The notes under the pieces were generated by a model. That model did no database searches, was not told where the DNA came from, and saw only the letters and a program-made list of their open reading frames with translations. Made by a program: the position numbers and the translations under genes. From the NCBI GenBank assembly GCA_964442285.1, contig CAYTZH010000025.1, forward strand, positions 1 to 64,000: 64,000 bases of DNA, given 5' to 3'. Position 1 is the first letter of the stretch. Each line of letters starts with the position of its first letter. Below, in pieces: positions 40,393 through 49,008 of this stretch. This stretch comes from CAYTZH01 sp964442285. GTDB taxonomy: Bacteria; Myxococcota_A; UBA9160; JAFDET01.

Positions 40393-40814
40393 CGCTCGGG
40401 GATGTCGTCGACGTGGCGGTCTCGGGACTCGTCGCCCAGCGGGCCCGGATGACCGCGACCGCCTCCAACATCGCCAACGCCCACACCACGCGGACGGCGT
40501 CGGGCGGCCCCTATCGCCGCCGGGATCCCGTCTTCCGCGCCGAGCCCATGGGCGGCGCCTTCGCCGGGGAGCTGGAACGCCAGGTGCGCAAGGTCGTGGT
40601 GGAGCGGGTGGTGGAGGATCCGCGCAACGGCCCGCGGCGCTACCAGCCCGGCCATCCGGACGCCGACGGAGCGGGCTTCGTGTCCTATCCGCGGGTCAAT
40701 CCCATGGAGGAGATGGGCAACATGCTCTCGGCCAGCCGCTCCTTCGAGGCCAACCTCGCCGTGCTCCGGAAGGTGCGGGCCATGGGCGACGCAGTCCTGG
40801 GCATCGGGCGCTAG
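40389..40814 (+). CDS. flgC: Flagellar proximal rod protein FlgC
   Basis: FlgC is a proximal rod protein. The 141-residue product has the rod N-terminus (VAVSGLVAQRARMTATASNIANAHTTRTASGGPYRRRDPVF) and the FlgC C-terminal signature PRVNPMEEMGNMLSASRSFEANLAVL. Start ATG overlaps flgB; fliE follows after two bases. Confidence 0.94.
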   Translation: MTLGDVVDVAVSGLVAQRARMTATASNIANAHTTRTASGGPYRRRDPVFRAEPMGGAFAGELERQVRKVVVERVVEDPRNGPRRYQPGHPDADGAGFVSYPRVNPMEEMGNMLSASRSFEANLAVLRKVRAMGDAVLGIGR

Positions 40815-40816
40815 CC

Positions 40817-41116
40817 GTGGCGGACGACGTGCGCATCGCCCCGTCCCTCGAGCCCTTCGTCGACCGCCGGGGCGCGTCGCGGGCGACCGGAGGGGCGGCG
40901 TCCGACTTCGCGCGGCTCTTCGGGGACGCCATTGCCGAGGCGAACCGCGCCCAGCGCGCCGCCGACCAGACGGCCGCCGACATGGTGGCGGATAAGGCCG
41001 GCACGATGGAGACCATCGTCGCGGTCACCAAGGCCGAGATGTCCCTGCGCATGGTGCTCTCCATGCGCAACCGCGCCCTGGAGGCCTTCCAGGAAGTGCT
41101 GCGGCTGCAGGTGTAG
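40817..41116 (+). CDS. fliE: Hook-basal body adaptor FliE
   Basis: FliE links the MS ring and export gate to the rod. The 99-residue product fits (FARLFGDAIAEANRAQRAADQTAADMVADKAGTMETIVAVTKAEMSLRMVLSMRNRALEAFQEVLRLQV), especially the C-terminal M-xx-RN-xx-EA-xx-E-xx-R pattern. GTG start. Confidence 0.93.
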   Translation: MADDVRIAPSLEPFVDRRGASRATGGAASDFARLFGDAIAEANRAQRAADQTAADMVADKAGTMETIVAVTKAEMSLRMVLSMRNRALEAFQEVLRLQV

Positions 41117-41119
41117 GCG

Positions 41120-42727
41120 ATGGCGCTCGGCGACTCGCTCCAGAACGTCCTCGCCCAGTTCCGCGCCCTGCCGCCGGGGCGACAGCTGGTGCTGCTGCTG
41201 GCCGCGGCGGGCTCCCTGGCCTTCTTCGGCTGGATGGCCACCGGGGTGGGGCGCCCCGACTACCGGCTCCTCTACCGCGGCCTGCCACCGGACGAGGCGG
41301 CCTCGGTGGTGGACGCCCTGGACCAGCAGAACATCCCGTACCGGGTGGAGGACGAGGGAAGCGCCCTCTACGTGCCGGCCTCCCACGTCCACCTGGCCCG
41401 CATCCGCCTCGCCGGCAGCGGCCTGCCCGGGGGCGGTGGACCCGGCCTCGAGATCTTCGACCGCCCGGGCTTCGGGGTCACGGATTTCGTCCATCAGGTG
41501 AACTGGCAGCGGGCGCTGCAGGGCGAGCTGACCCGCAGCATCGAGCAGCTGGCGGCGGTGGAGCGGGCGCGGGTGCAGCTCGCGATTCCCGAGCGCAGCG
41601 TGTTCGTGAGGACCGAGCAGCCGCGGGCCTCGGCCTCGGTGGTGGTGAAGCTGGCCCCGGGGCGCGACCTGGAGGCCGAGCAGGTGAGGGCGATCGTCCA
41701 TCTCGTGGCCTCGAGCGTCGACAGCCTCGAGGCCGGCCAGGTCACCCTGGTGGACGACCGCGGCCGCATGCTGGCGCCCCTGGGCGACGGGACGCCGGGG
41801 CCCTCGGCGCCCGGCGGGAACCTCCAGTACCAGGCGCGCCTCGAGCGCGAGCTCGCCCAGCGGGTGCAGACGATCCTCGAGCCCACGGTCGGCATGGGCC
41901 GGGTCGTGGCCAAGGTCCGAGCGGATCTGCTGTGGACGCAGACCGAGACCACCGAGGAGCGCTTCGACCCCGACTCCCAGGTGGCGCGCAGCGAGCAGCG
42001 CAGCACCGAGTCGTCCAGCGAGGGAGCGGGCGCCAACGGCGGCGTGCCGGGGGTCGCCGCCAACAGCCCGGACCTGGGCGGCGCCGGGGGCGTGGCCGGC
42101 GGCGAGAGCGCCTCGTCCTCCCGCACCTCGGAAACCGTGAACTACGAGATCAGCAAGACCGTGGTGCACCAGGTGGAGCCGGTGGGAGAGGTCGAACGCC
42201 TGCACGTCGCCGTGCTGGTGGACGGCGCGCCCACGGAGGACGGCGCCTTCCAGGCCTGGGACGCGCCCTCGCTGCAGCGATTCGAAGAGCTCACGAAGCG
42301 CGCCGTCGGCTTCTCCGCGGATCGCGGCGACCAGATCAGCGTCCAGAGCGCGCCGTTCCGCAGTCTGACCGTCGAGGAAGACGGCGGCGGCGGGCTGTCC
42401 CCCGACGTGTGGCTGCTCCTCTCCTCCCTGCTCCACTACGGCGCCCTGTTCCTGGCCTTCGTGCTCTTCGCCCGCCTGGTGTTCAAGCCGCTGCTGGGCG
42501 CGGCCACGAGCGGGGGAGAGGCGGCGTCGCTGCCCATGACCGCGGAGCAGCTCGAGGCGCAGCTCGCCCTCGGCCAGGGCAGCGAGGCGGCGCTCTCCGC
42601 CGCGGCCGCCGCGGGCCTCTCGGTGCCGGCGCCTGAGCCCACCCTGGCCGAGCAGGTCGGCGCGGTGGCCCAGGAGCGCGGCGAGGACAGCGTGCGCACG
42701 CTCCGCAACTGGCTGGGCGAGGAGTAG
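41120..42727 (+). CDS. fliF: MS-ring protein FliF
   Basis: FliF forms the inner-membrane MS ring on which the motor assembles. The 535-residue product has an N-terminal transmembrane helix (about 22-45), ring-building motifs (YRLLYRGLPPDEAASVVDALDQQNIPYRVEDEG, RVQLAIPERSVFVRTEQPRASASVVVKL) and a low-complexity Gly/Ser loop near residues 290-330. A second transmembrane helix lies near residue 440-465, followed by the FliG-binding tail. ATG at 41120. Confidence 0.95.
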   Translation: MALGDSLQNVLAQFRALPPGRQLVLLLAAAGSLAFFGWMATGVGRPDYRLLYRGLPPDEAASVVDALDQQNIPYRVEDEGSALYVPASHVHLARIRLAGSGLPGGGGPGLEIFDRPGFGVTDFVHQVNWQRALQGELTRSIEQLAAVERARVQLAIPERSVFVRTEQPRASASVVVKLAPGRDLEAEQVRAIVHLVASSVDSLEAGQVTLVDDRGRMLAPLGDGTPGPSAPGGNLQYQARLERELAQRVQTILEPTVGMGRVVAKVRADLLWTQTETTEERFDPDSQVARSEQRSTESSSEGAGANGGVPGVAANSPDLGGAGGVAGGESASSSRTSETVNYEISKTVVHQVEPVGEVERLHVAVLVDGAPTEDGAFQAWDAPSLQRFEELTKRAVGFSADRGDQISVQSAPFRSLTVEEDGGGGLSPDVWLLLSSLLHYGALFLAFVLFARLVFKPLLGAATSGGEAASLPMTAEQLEAQLALGQGSEAALSAAAAAGLSVPAPEPTLAEQVGAVAQERGEDSVRTLRNWLGEE

Positions 42728-42730
42728 CCC

Positions 42731-43738
42731 TTGCCCATCGAGTTCGAGCAGCTGACGGGCGTGGAGAAGGCGGGCGTGCTGGTCCTGTCCCTGCCGCCGG
42801 ACATGGTCCGGGCCTTCCTGTCGCGGCTCGAGAACGGCGAGGTGGAGCGGGTGCTGGCGGCGGTGTCGCGGCTGGACGAGATCCCGCCGCGGGTCCAGGA
42901 GAAGGTCCTGATGGAGTTCCAGGAGCTGCTCGGCCAGCGGGACTACGCCATACGCGGCGGGCGCGAGCGCGCGCTCGACCTGATCGAGCGCACCCTCGAC
43001 GACGTCCGGGCCGGCGAGATCCTCGCCAAGCTGGGACGCGACGAGAAGCGCATCGACTGGACCATCCGCTCCTACGAGCCCGCCTTCGTGGCCCAGACCA
43101 TCGGCTCCGAGCACCCGCAGACCATCGCGCTGATCCTCTCCCAGGTGCCCTCGGATCGCGGCGCCGCGGTGATCGCCGCGCTCCCCGACGACGTCAGCGC
43201 CGAGGTGGTGCTGCGCCTGGCGAACCTGTCCGCCGTCTCGAACGAGGTGATGACCGACCTCGAGGAGGACGTGGCGGCGCTCTTCGGCCGGCGGGTCGGC
43301 CCATCGACCCGCGTGGGCGGCACCGACAGCGCCGCCAAGATGCTGAACCGCGTGCCGAAGTCCGAGGGCAACGAGATCCTCGACGGCGTGAGCGAGCGGA
43401 ACGCGGACGTCGCCAACGAGATCCGCCGCCGCATGCTGACCTTCAACGATCTCACCTCCATCGACCGGCGCGGCTTCCAGGCCCTGCTGCGGGAGGTCCC
43501 CACCGAGGATCTGGTGGTCGCCCTCAAGACCGCCTCCGACGACATGCGCGAGAAGGTGTTCCAGAACATCTCCTCGCGCGCCGCGGACCAGATCCGCGAA
43601 GAGAGCGAGCTGCTCGGACCCATGCGCCTGTCGGAGGTGGAGCGGGTCCAGGAGATGATCGTCGACGTCGCGCGCCGCCTCGAGGAAGAAGGGCGGCTCG
43701 AGATCGACGCAGGAGCCGCGGGCGATGTCCTCGTTTGA
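42731..43738 (+). CDS. fliG: Motor switch protein FliG
   Basis: FliG is the rotor protein that receives torque from MotA. The 335-residue product contains the EHPQ motif at residues 127-130 (SEHPQTIALILSQ). The C-terminal torque helix LTSIDRRGFQALLREV is followed by alternating charged residues. The start is TTG at 42731, three bases after fliF; family alignments support it because PIEFEQLTGVEKAGVLVLSL is a normal FliG beginning. It overlaps fliH by 14 bases. Confidence 0.95.
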   Translation: MPIEFEQLTGVEKAGVLVLSLPPDMVRAFLSRLENGEVERVLAAVSRLDEIPPRVQEKVLMEFQELLGQRDYAIRGGRERALDLIERTLDDVRAGEILAKLGRDEKRIDWTIRSYEPAFVAQTIGSEHPQTIALILSQVPSDRGAAVIAALPDDVSAEVVLRLANLSAVSNEVMTDLEEDVAALFGRRVGPSTRVGGTDSAAKMLNRVPKSEGNEILDGVSERNADVANEIRRRMLTFNDLTSIDRRGFQALLREVPTEDLVVALKTASDDMREKVFQNISSRAADQIREESELLGPMRLSEVERVQEMIVDVARRLEEEGRLEIDAGAAGDVLV

Positions 43739-44372
43739 GCCGGATGCGGCCCAGCCGCTGCAGGGCTTCGTGGCCGAGCCCCTGGCCGGAAGCGCGGCCC
43801 CGTTCAGCCAGGAGTCGGCTCCGGCGGCGGGCGTGGCGCCGCCCGAAGATCCCGAGCGGGTGCGCCAGCGCGCCTTCGAGGAGGGCCGGGAGGCCGGCCG
43901 CGCCGAGCTTCCCTGGCGCGAGGCGGAGGGCCTGCGCGCCGCGACCGGAGCGCTGGAGCAGGCGGTGCGGGCGCTGACGGCGCTCCGCCGCGACTACCTC
44001 CGCAGCCACCGCCGCGCCGTCGTCGATCTGGCGGTCGCGGTGGCCGAGCGGATCCTGGTTCGGGAGGTCGCCGGCGTCCCGGACGCGCTCGCGGCGATGG
44101 TGAGCCGGGCCCTCGAGTCCATCGAGGAGGGCGAGCCGTTGCGGGTGCACCTCTCGCCCCGAGACGCGGAGACGCTGGCCGCCGCCGATCCGGCTCCCCT
44201 GACCGGGCTCCGGAACGAGGGCCTCGAGATCGTCTCCGACGACGAGCTCTGCGACGGAGATGTCCGCCTTCGGGCCGACGTCACCGAGGTGGACGCGCGC
44301 CTCGGCGCACTGCTCGCGCGCGTGCGGGAAGACCTCCTGCGCGCCGTCGACGCCGAAGAGGGGACGGCGTGA
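43725..44372 (+). CDS. fliH: Flagellar export stator protein FliH
   Basis: FliH regulates the FliI ATPase and docks it at the switch. The 215-residue product has an acidic/Pro-rich N-terminus, a helical centre (RQRAFEEGREAGRAEL) and the V-ATPase-E-like C-terminal domain (YLRSHRRAVVDLAVAVAERILVREV, LEIVSDDELCDGDVRL). Position between fliG and fliI is diagnostic. It overlaps both neighbours. Confidence 0.88.
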   Translation: MSSFEPDAAQPLQGFVAEPLAGSAAPFSQESAPAAGVAPPEDPERVRQRAFEEGREAGRAELPWREAEGLRAATGALEQAVRALTALRRDYLRSHRRAVVDLAVAVAERILVREVAGVPDALAAMVSRALESIEEGEPLRVHLSPRDAETLAAADPAPLTGLRNEGLEIVSDDELCDGDVRLRADVTEVDARLGALLARVREDLLRAVDAEEGTA

Positions 44373-45754
44373 GCGAGGCGGTGGACGCGCGCTTCCTGGA
44401 TGCCTGCCGCGAGCAGCTCGCCGCGGTGGAGCCGCTGGCCGCCTGGGGCCGCGTGACCTCGCTCGTGGGCAACGTGGTCGAGTGCGAGGGCCTGCGCGCC
44501 CGCGTCGGTTCGGTGTGTCGGATCGAGCCCGAGGGTGCGGCGGCGCCGGTCCCCGCGGAGGTGATCGGCTTCCGCGACGGACGCCTGCTGCTGATGCCCC
44601 TGGAGCCCGAGTGTGCCGTGGCGCCGGGGGCGCGGGTGTGTCTGGAGCGGGCGCGGGGACGGGTGCCGGCGGGGGACGCGGTCCTGGGCCGGGTCGTCGA
44701 CGCGCTCGGCCGCCCCCTGGACGGCGGGGCGCCCCTGGCCGCTGCCCCCACGGTGCCGCTGACCCGTCGGCCGGAGCACCCGCTGGGGCGGCCTCGGATC
44801 GATCGACCCCTGGACGTCGGCGTCCGCGCGGTGAACGCCATGCTCACCCTGGGCCGCGGCGCCCGGGTCGGCATCTTCGCCGGCTCGGGCGTGGGCAAGT
44901 CGACCCTGCTCGGCCAGATGGCCCGCCACACCGACGCCGACGTCAACGTGATCGCGCTGGTGGGCGAGCGCGGTCGGGAGGTGCGCGACTTCCTGGAGGG
45001 CGATCTGGCCGAGGCGCGCGAGCGCTCGGTCGTGGTGGTCGCCACCAGCGACGAAGCCCCCTTGCTGCGGGTGCGGGCGGCCCTGGCCGCCACCGCGATG
45101 GCCGAGGACTTCCGCGACCGCGGTCGCCACGTGCTCCTGATGATGGACTCCGTCACGCGCTTCTGCACCGCGCAGCGCGAGGTCGGGCTCGCCGCCGGCG
45201 AGGCCCCCACCACCCGCGGCTACACGCCCTCGGTGTGGAGCGCGCTGCCGCGGCTGCTGGAGCGCGCCGGCACCGGGGTCTCCGGCGGGAGCATCACCGG
45301 AATCTACACCGTGCTGGTCGAGGCCGACGATCCCAACGAGCCCGTCGGCGACCAGAGCCGCGCCATCCTCGACGGCCACGTGGTCCTCTCCCGGGAGCTG
45401 GCCTCCCGCGGCCACTATCCCGCGATCGACGTGCTGCAGAGCGTGTCCCGGGTGATGGTGGACGTGGTCGCGCCCGAGCACCGCGCGCTGGCCGCCCGGG
45501 CGCGGGAGTCCCTCGCCACCTTCCGGCAGGCCGAGGACCTGATCGCCATCGGGGCCTACGAGGACGGCAGCGACCCGCGCATCGACGCCGCCCGCCGCCT
45601 GCGGGATCCCCTGGAGGCCTTCCTGCGTCAGGCCTCGGACTCGGGCGTCGGGCTTTGCGAGAGCGTGGAGGCCCTGGCCGGCGCGCTCGCCGCAGGCGGC
45701 GCGGCGGGCGTGGGCGGCACGGGCGGGGCCCCGCCGGCGGAGGTTCCGGCATGA
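44369..45754 (+). CDS. fliI: Flagellum-specific ATPase FliI
   Basis: FliI is the F1-beta-like ATPase of flagellar export. The 461-residue product has Walker A GSGVGKST at residues 172-179 and Walker B-like VLLMMDSVTRFC. It also carries the export-ATPase signature PPTRGYTPSVWSALPRLLERAG in slightly altered form (APTTRGYTPSVWS). GTG at 44369 overlaps fliH by four bases; the stop overlaps fliJ by four bases. The C-terminal 20 residues are Gly/Ala-rich. Confidence 0.96.
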   Translation: MSEAVDARFLDACREQLAAVEPLAAWGRVTSLVGNVVECEGLRARVGSVCRIEPEGAAAPVPAEVIGFRDGRLLLMPLEPECAVAPGARVCLERARGRVPAGDAVLGRVVDALGRPLDGGAPLAAAPTVPLTRRPEHPLGRPRIDRPLDVGVRAVNAMLTLGRGARVGIFAGSGVGKSTLLGQMARHTDADVNVIALVGERGREVRDFLEGDLAEARERSVVVVATSDEAPLLRVRAALAATAMAEDFRDRGRHVLLMMDSVTRFCTAQREVGLAAGEAPTTRGYTPSVWSALPRLLERAGTGVSGGSITGIYTVLVEADDPNEPVGDQSRAILDGHVVLSRELASRGHYPAIDVLQSVSRVMVDVVAPEHRALAARARESLATFRQAEDLIAIGAYEDGSDPRIDAARRLRDPLEAFLRQASDSGVGLCESVEALAGALAAGGAAGVGGTGGAPPAEVPA

Positions 45755-46197
45755 GGGGCTTCCGCTTCCGCCTGCAGCCGGTCCTCGGCCTGCGCCAGCA
45801 CGAGCTGGATGCGCGGCGTCGGGTGCTGGACCGGGCCCGGGTGCAGGAGGCCGCGGCGCGCCGGGCCGTCGCCGTGGCGAGGAACGTCGCCGCGGACGCC
45901 GACCGCGAGCTGGGCCGCCGGCTGAAGGAGGGCCTGGGGGCTGACGAAGTCCGCGCCCTCCGCGAGGGCGTGGCGCGCCTGTATGCCGAGGTGACCCGGG
46001 CCGAGCTGCGCCAGGCGAGCCTGCGCGAGAAGGTCGGGCAGCTCCGTCGGGAGGCCCTGGCCGCCTGGGCCCGGCTGCGATCGCTGGAGCTGCTGCGCGG
46101 GCGGGCGCTCGAGGCCCACCGCGAGATCCTCGAACGCCGGGAGCAGGCGCTCCAGGATGAGCTCGCGGGCCAGCGCGCCTACCGGAGGTCGTCGTGA
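45751..46197 (+). CDS. fliJ: Flagellar export chaperone FliJ
   Basis: FliJ is the coiled-coil protein that links FliI to FlhA. The 148-residue product starts RGFRFRLQPVLGLRQHELDARRRVLDRA, typical of FliJ, and is helical throughout with heptad-like Leu/Arg/Glu patterns. It overlaps fliI and the following gene by four bases each. Confidence 0.88.
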   Translation: MRGFRFRLQPVLGLRQHELDARRRVLDRARVQEAAARRAVAVARNVAADADRELGRRLKEGLGADEVRALREGVARLYAEVTRAELRQASLREKVGQLRREALAAWARLRSLELLRGRALEAHREILERREQALQDELAGQRAYRRSS

Positions 46198-46715
46198 GCA
46201 TGCGTTTCCTCGCGCTCGGGTGTGCCGTCCTGCTGCTGGCGGGCAGCGCGCGCGGACAGGGGGGCGAGCCCCCCGCGTCGGCGACGGCCGCCAGCGCGGC
46301 GGCGGGTCTCGAGCAGCTCCTGGCGGATGTGCGCGCCCGGGCCGCGCAGCTCGAGCTGCGCGAGCGGGACCTCGAGGCGCGCGAGCAGTCGCTGGCCGCG
46401 CTCGAGGACAAGGTCGCGAGCCGGCTGGACGAGCTGGAGGGCCTGCGGGCGGCCCTCGAGGAGCGGCTGGAGGCCTGGAACGAGCAGACCGGCGATCGCC
46501 TCGGGCGACTCGTGAAGGTGTACGCCGAGATGCCGCCCGGGCGGGCGGCGCCCCTGCTCGAGGAGCTCGAGGCGGACCTCGCCACCGAGATCCTGGCGCG
46601 CATGAAGCACAAGCAGTCGGCCCCGATCCTGGCCCGGATGAGCGACGAGAACGCGCTGCGACTGAGCCGCCGCGTGGCCAGACCCCTGGCCGCGCCCCGG
46701 ACGGGGAGCCGATGA
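46194..46715 (+). CDS. MotE-like periplasmic/membrane coiled-coil protein
   Basis: The 173-residue product has a signal or anchor segment (MRFLALGCAVLLLAGSARG), a coiled coil (about 38-100) and a short MgtE-N-like domain (LVKVYAEMPPGRAAPLLEELEADLATEILARMKHKQSAPILARM). This architecture is that of MotE, a chaperone for MotC in rhizobia, and of similar proteins widespread between fliJ and fliK. Function in this organism is inferred only. GTG start. Confidence 0.78.
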   Translation: MSMRFLALGCAVLLLAGSARGQGGEPPASATAASAAAGLEQLLADVRARAAQLELRERDLEAREQSLAALEDKVASRLDELEGLRAALEERLEAWNEQTGDRLGRLVKVYAEMPPGRAAPLLEELEADLATEILARMKHKQSAPILARMSDENALRLSRRVARPLAAPRTGSR

Positions 46716-48052
46716 ACCCGACGCTGCTCGATACCGCGCTGCCGGTCCGGGAGGGAACGGCGTCCCGTACCGAGTCGGGTGCGCGGAGCGGCGCGACTTC
46801 CGCCGGATTCCGGGATTCGCTGGCGACGCTCCTCGAGGCCCTGGCGGGCGTGGAGCACGGGTCCGCGCAGGCGGTCCCGGACGACGCCGTCCCGCGGCCT
46901 CCCGAGGCGGAGCTGCCGGACGAGGCTCGCGCGGTGGAGGGCGGCGCGGAAGACGCGACCCTGGAGGCGCTGCTGGCGTCGATCGCGCCCCCGGAGGCGT
47001 CGCCGAAGCGGTCGGCCCGGGAGCTCCCCGCGCCGGCGATCGCCCGGGCGGGCCCGCCCCCGGCGTCGTCCCCTGCGACGCAAGAAAGTGGCGTCGAGGC
47101 GCGCCCGGGAGTCGCACCCCAGCTCGCCCCCGCGGCCGAGGCGCCGGTCTCCCCGTCCGCCGAGGAGGCGGGTGGCCCGCGCCGGCTGTCCGCGCCCGAG
47201 GCACGCGCCGAGCTTCGCCCGCCGGCGACTGCGGCCGAGGCCCGGAACGCCGCCGAGGTCGTGTCCGCGTCGCGTCCCGCGGTCGAGGCGGCATCGCGTC
47301 CGAGCCCCGAGACCGTCCCGGACGAGATCGCCTCGCGGCCCCGGGCGGCTGCCGGATCGACCGCGTCCGACGCCTCCTCGGAGCGGGAGCCGCGCGGCCG
47401 CGAGCGCGCCTCGGCGGCGCGCCCCGCCGTTCCGCCCGAGACGTCGCCTCCGAGCCCCGCCGACGCGGTCTCGCGCGAGGCGCCGGGGGCTCCCCCGAGC
47501 CCCGGCGAGGAGACGCCGCCGCCCGGTCTGGGGGCCAGCGCGGTGCGGCTCGCGGCGGCCGGTCCCGCGGCCGGAGCGCCGCCGGCACCTCCGGCGGCGC
47601 CCGTGGAGGCCCTGCCCACCCACGTCGAGTGGCTCGCGGCCCGGGGCGGCGGCAGCGCCCGGGTCCAGCTGCATCCGCCCCATCTCGGCAGCGTCGACCT
47701 CTCGGTGCGACTGCGAGGCAACCGGGTCGAGGTCTCGATCGTCTCTCCCAGCGCCGAGGCCCGGGGCCTGGTGGAGGGTGCGCAGCAGCTCCTGGGCGAG
47801 GCCCTGGCGTCGCGCGAGCTGCGCCTGGACCAGCTCCACGTGGCCGGCCCGGAACGGGAGAGCCCGGCGGGCGCCGGTCCGGATCCCCACGCTCGGGACA
47901 CGGACTCGCGTCAGCCGCGCGACGCCGAGGAGCGGCTCCCGGGACGCCGCGCCCCGGAGCGCGGTGGCGAGGAGCCCACCCGGGAGGGCCGCACCACGGC
48001 ACGAACCGTCCCGACGTCCGCCGCCCCCGGGCGGATCGACCTGCACGCCTGA
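46712..48052 (+). CDS. fliK: Hook-length control protein FliK
   Basis: FliK measures hook length and triggers the FlhB switch. The 446-residue product has a long Pro/Ala/Glu-rich N-terminal ruler region and the Flg_hook C-terminal domain near residues 310-400 (HVEWLAARGGGSARVQLHPPHLGSVDLSVRLRGNRVEVSIVSPSAEARGLVEGAQQLLGEAL). ATG at 46712 overlaps the MotE-like stop. Gene order fliJ-motE-fliK-flgD-flgE is standard. Confidence 0.9.
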   Translation: MNPTLLDTALPVREGTASRTESGARSGATSAGFRDSLATLLEALAGVEHGSAQAVPDDAVPRPPEAELPDEARAVEGGAEDATLEALLASIAPPEASPKRSARELPAPAIARAGPPPASSPATQESGVEARPGVAPQLAPAAEAPVSPSAEEAGGPRRLSAPEARAELRPPATAAEARNAAEVVSASRPAVEAASRPSPETVPDEIASRPRAAAGSTASDASSEREPRGRERASAARPAVPPETSPPSPADAVSREAPGAPPSPGEETPPPGLGASAVRLAAAGPAAGAPPAPPAAPVEALPTHVEWLAARGGGSARVQLHPPHLGSVDLSVRLRGNRVEVSIVSPSAEARGLVEGAQQLLGEALASRELRLDQLHVAGPERESPAGAGPDPHARDTDSRQPRDAEERLPGRRAPERGGEEPTREGRTTARTVPTSAAPGRIDLHA

Positions 48053-48069
48053 ACCCCACGGAGGCAACC

Positions 48070-48783
48070 GTGTTCGAAGACCTCACCCTGAATCCCGAAG
48101 CGACCGCCACCGCGACCACCTCGTCCGCGAGCGAGGCCAGCCTGGGCGCCGCCAGCGTCGGCCAGGACGACTTCCTGCGCATGCTGATCGCCCAGCTCGA
48201 GAACCAGGATCCCCTGAATCCCCAGGACCCCACCCAGTTCACCTCCCAGCTGGCCGAGTTCACGAGCCTCGAGCAGCTCGTCTCCATGCGCACGGCGCTC
48301 GACGAGATGCGCGCCTCCCTGGACCGCTTCACGGCGAGCTTCGGTGGAGAGGGCGACCTCGGGACGGCGCTGGAGCTGATCGGGAAGCAGGTGTACGGCG
48401 AGGGCGACCAGGTCGAGCTGACCTCCGGGTCGTCCACGGAGACCGTCCTCTACGAGCTGGACGAGGCGGCCACCGGGCTGACCCTGCGGGTGCGCGACGC
48501 CCAGGGCGCGACGGTGCTCACCCGCACCCTGCTGGATCCGGACGACACCAGCACGGCCCAGGGCGCGGGCCGCTACCGCTACGACTGGGATGGGACGGAC
48601 GGGAGCGGACCGCGGCTGCCGGATGGGGTCTACCGCGTCGAGCTGGTGGCGGTGGTCGGGGATCGGCCAGTGGGCACCCGCACCTTCATGGAGGGCGAGG
48701 TGACGGGGGCGACGCCCGAGGGCGAGCTGCTGCTCGGCTCCCGGTCCCTGCGTCTGGACGCCTTGACCGAGATCCGGAAGTAG
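48070..48783 (+). CDS. flgD: Hook cap protein FlgD
   Basis: FlgD is the scaffold that caps the growing hook. The 237-residue product contains the diagnostic GQDDFLRMLIAQLENQDPLNPQDPTQFTSQLAEFTSLEQL. Its C-terminal FlgD Ig/Tudor-like part includes GRYRYDWDGTDGSGPRLPDGVYRVEL. GTG at 48070 has a GGAGG nearby. Sequence is rich in Asp, Gly and Thr. Confidence 0.95.
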   Translation: MFEDLTLNPEATATATTSSASEASLGAASVGQDDFLRMLIAQLENQDPLNPQDPTQFTSQLAEFTSLEQLVSMRTALDEMRASLDRFTASFGGEGDLGTALELIGKQVYGEGDQVELTSGSSTETVLYELDEAATGLTLRVRDAQGATVLTRTLLDPDDTSTAQGAGRYRYDWDGTDGSGPRLPDGVYRVELVAVVGDRPVGTRTFMEGEVTGATPEGELLLGSRSLRLDALTEIRK

Positions 48784-48785
48784 CG

Positions 48786-49004
48786 GTGGTTCCGGAGACG
48801 ATCGCGTCGGTCTGCCGCCGGGTCTGGCACGCCGTGCTCGGACGGCGTCCCCGGGACTTCGGCGCCTGCCTGGATGCGGCGGTTCGCGACGACGTCGTGA
48901 CCCTGCGGGTGGGCGCGCTGGAACGGATGCTCACGAACGGTGCGCCGTCGGGTCGGGGGCCCGATGGTGCGGACTCGCAAACCTCCCCCCTGTACCGAGG
49001 ATAG
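48786..49004 (+). CDS. Small protein between flgD and flgE
   Basis: A 72-residue product, GTG at 48786 two bases after flgD and ending four bases before flgE. Many flagellar operons have a small 'flagellar operon protein' here with a core like SKHAxxRLxxR. The stretch VVTLRVGALERMLTNG could be a distant version, but I cannot confirm it. There is no membrane segment. Continuous coupling to flgD supports it as real. Confidence 0.55.
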   Translation: MVPETIASVCRRVWHAVLGRRPRDFGACLDAAVRDDVVTLRVGALERMLTNGAPSGRGPDGADSQTSPLYRG

Positions 49005-49008
49005 AAGC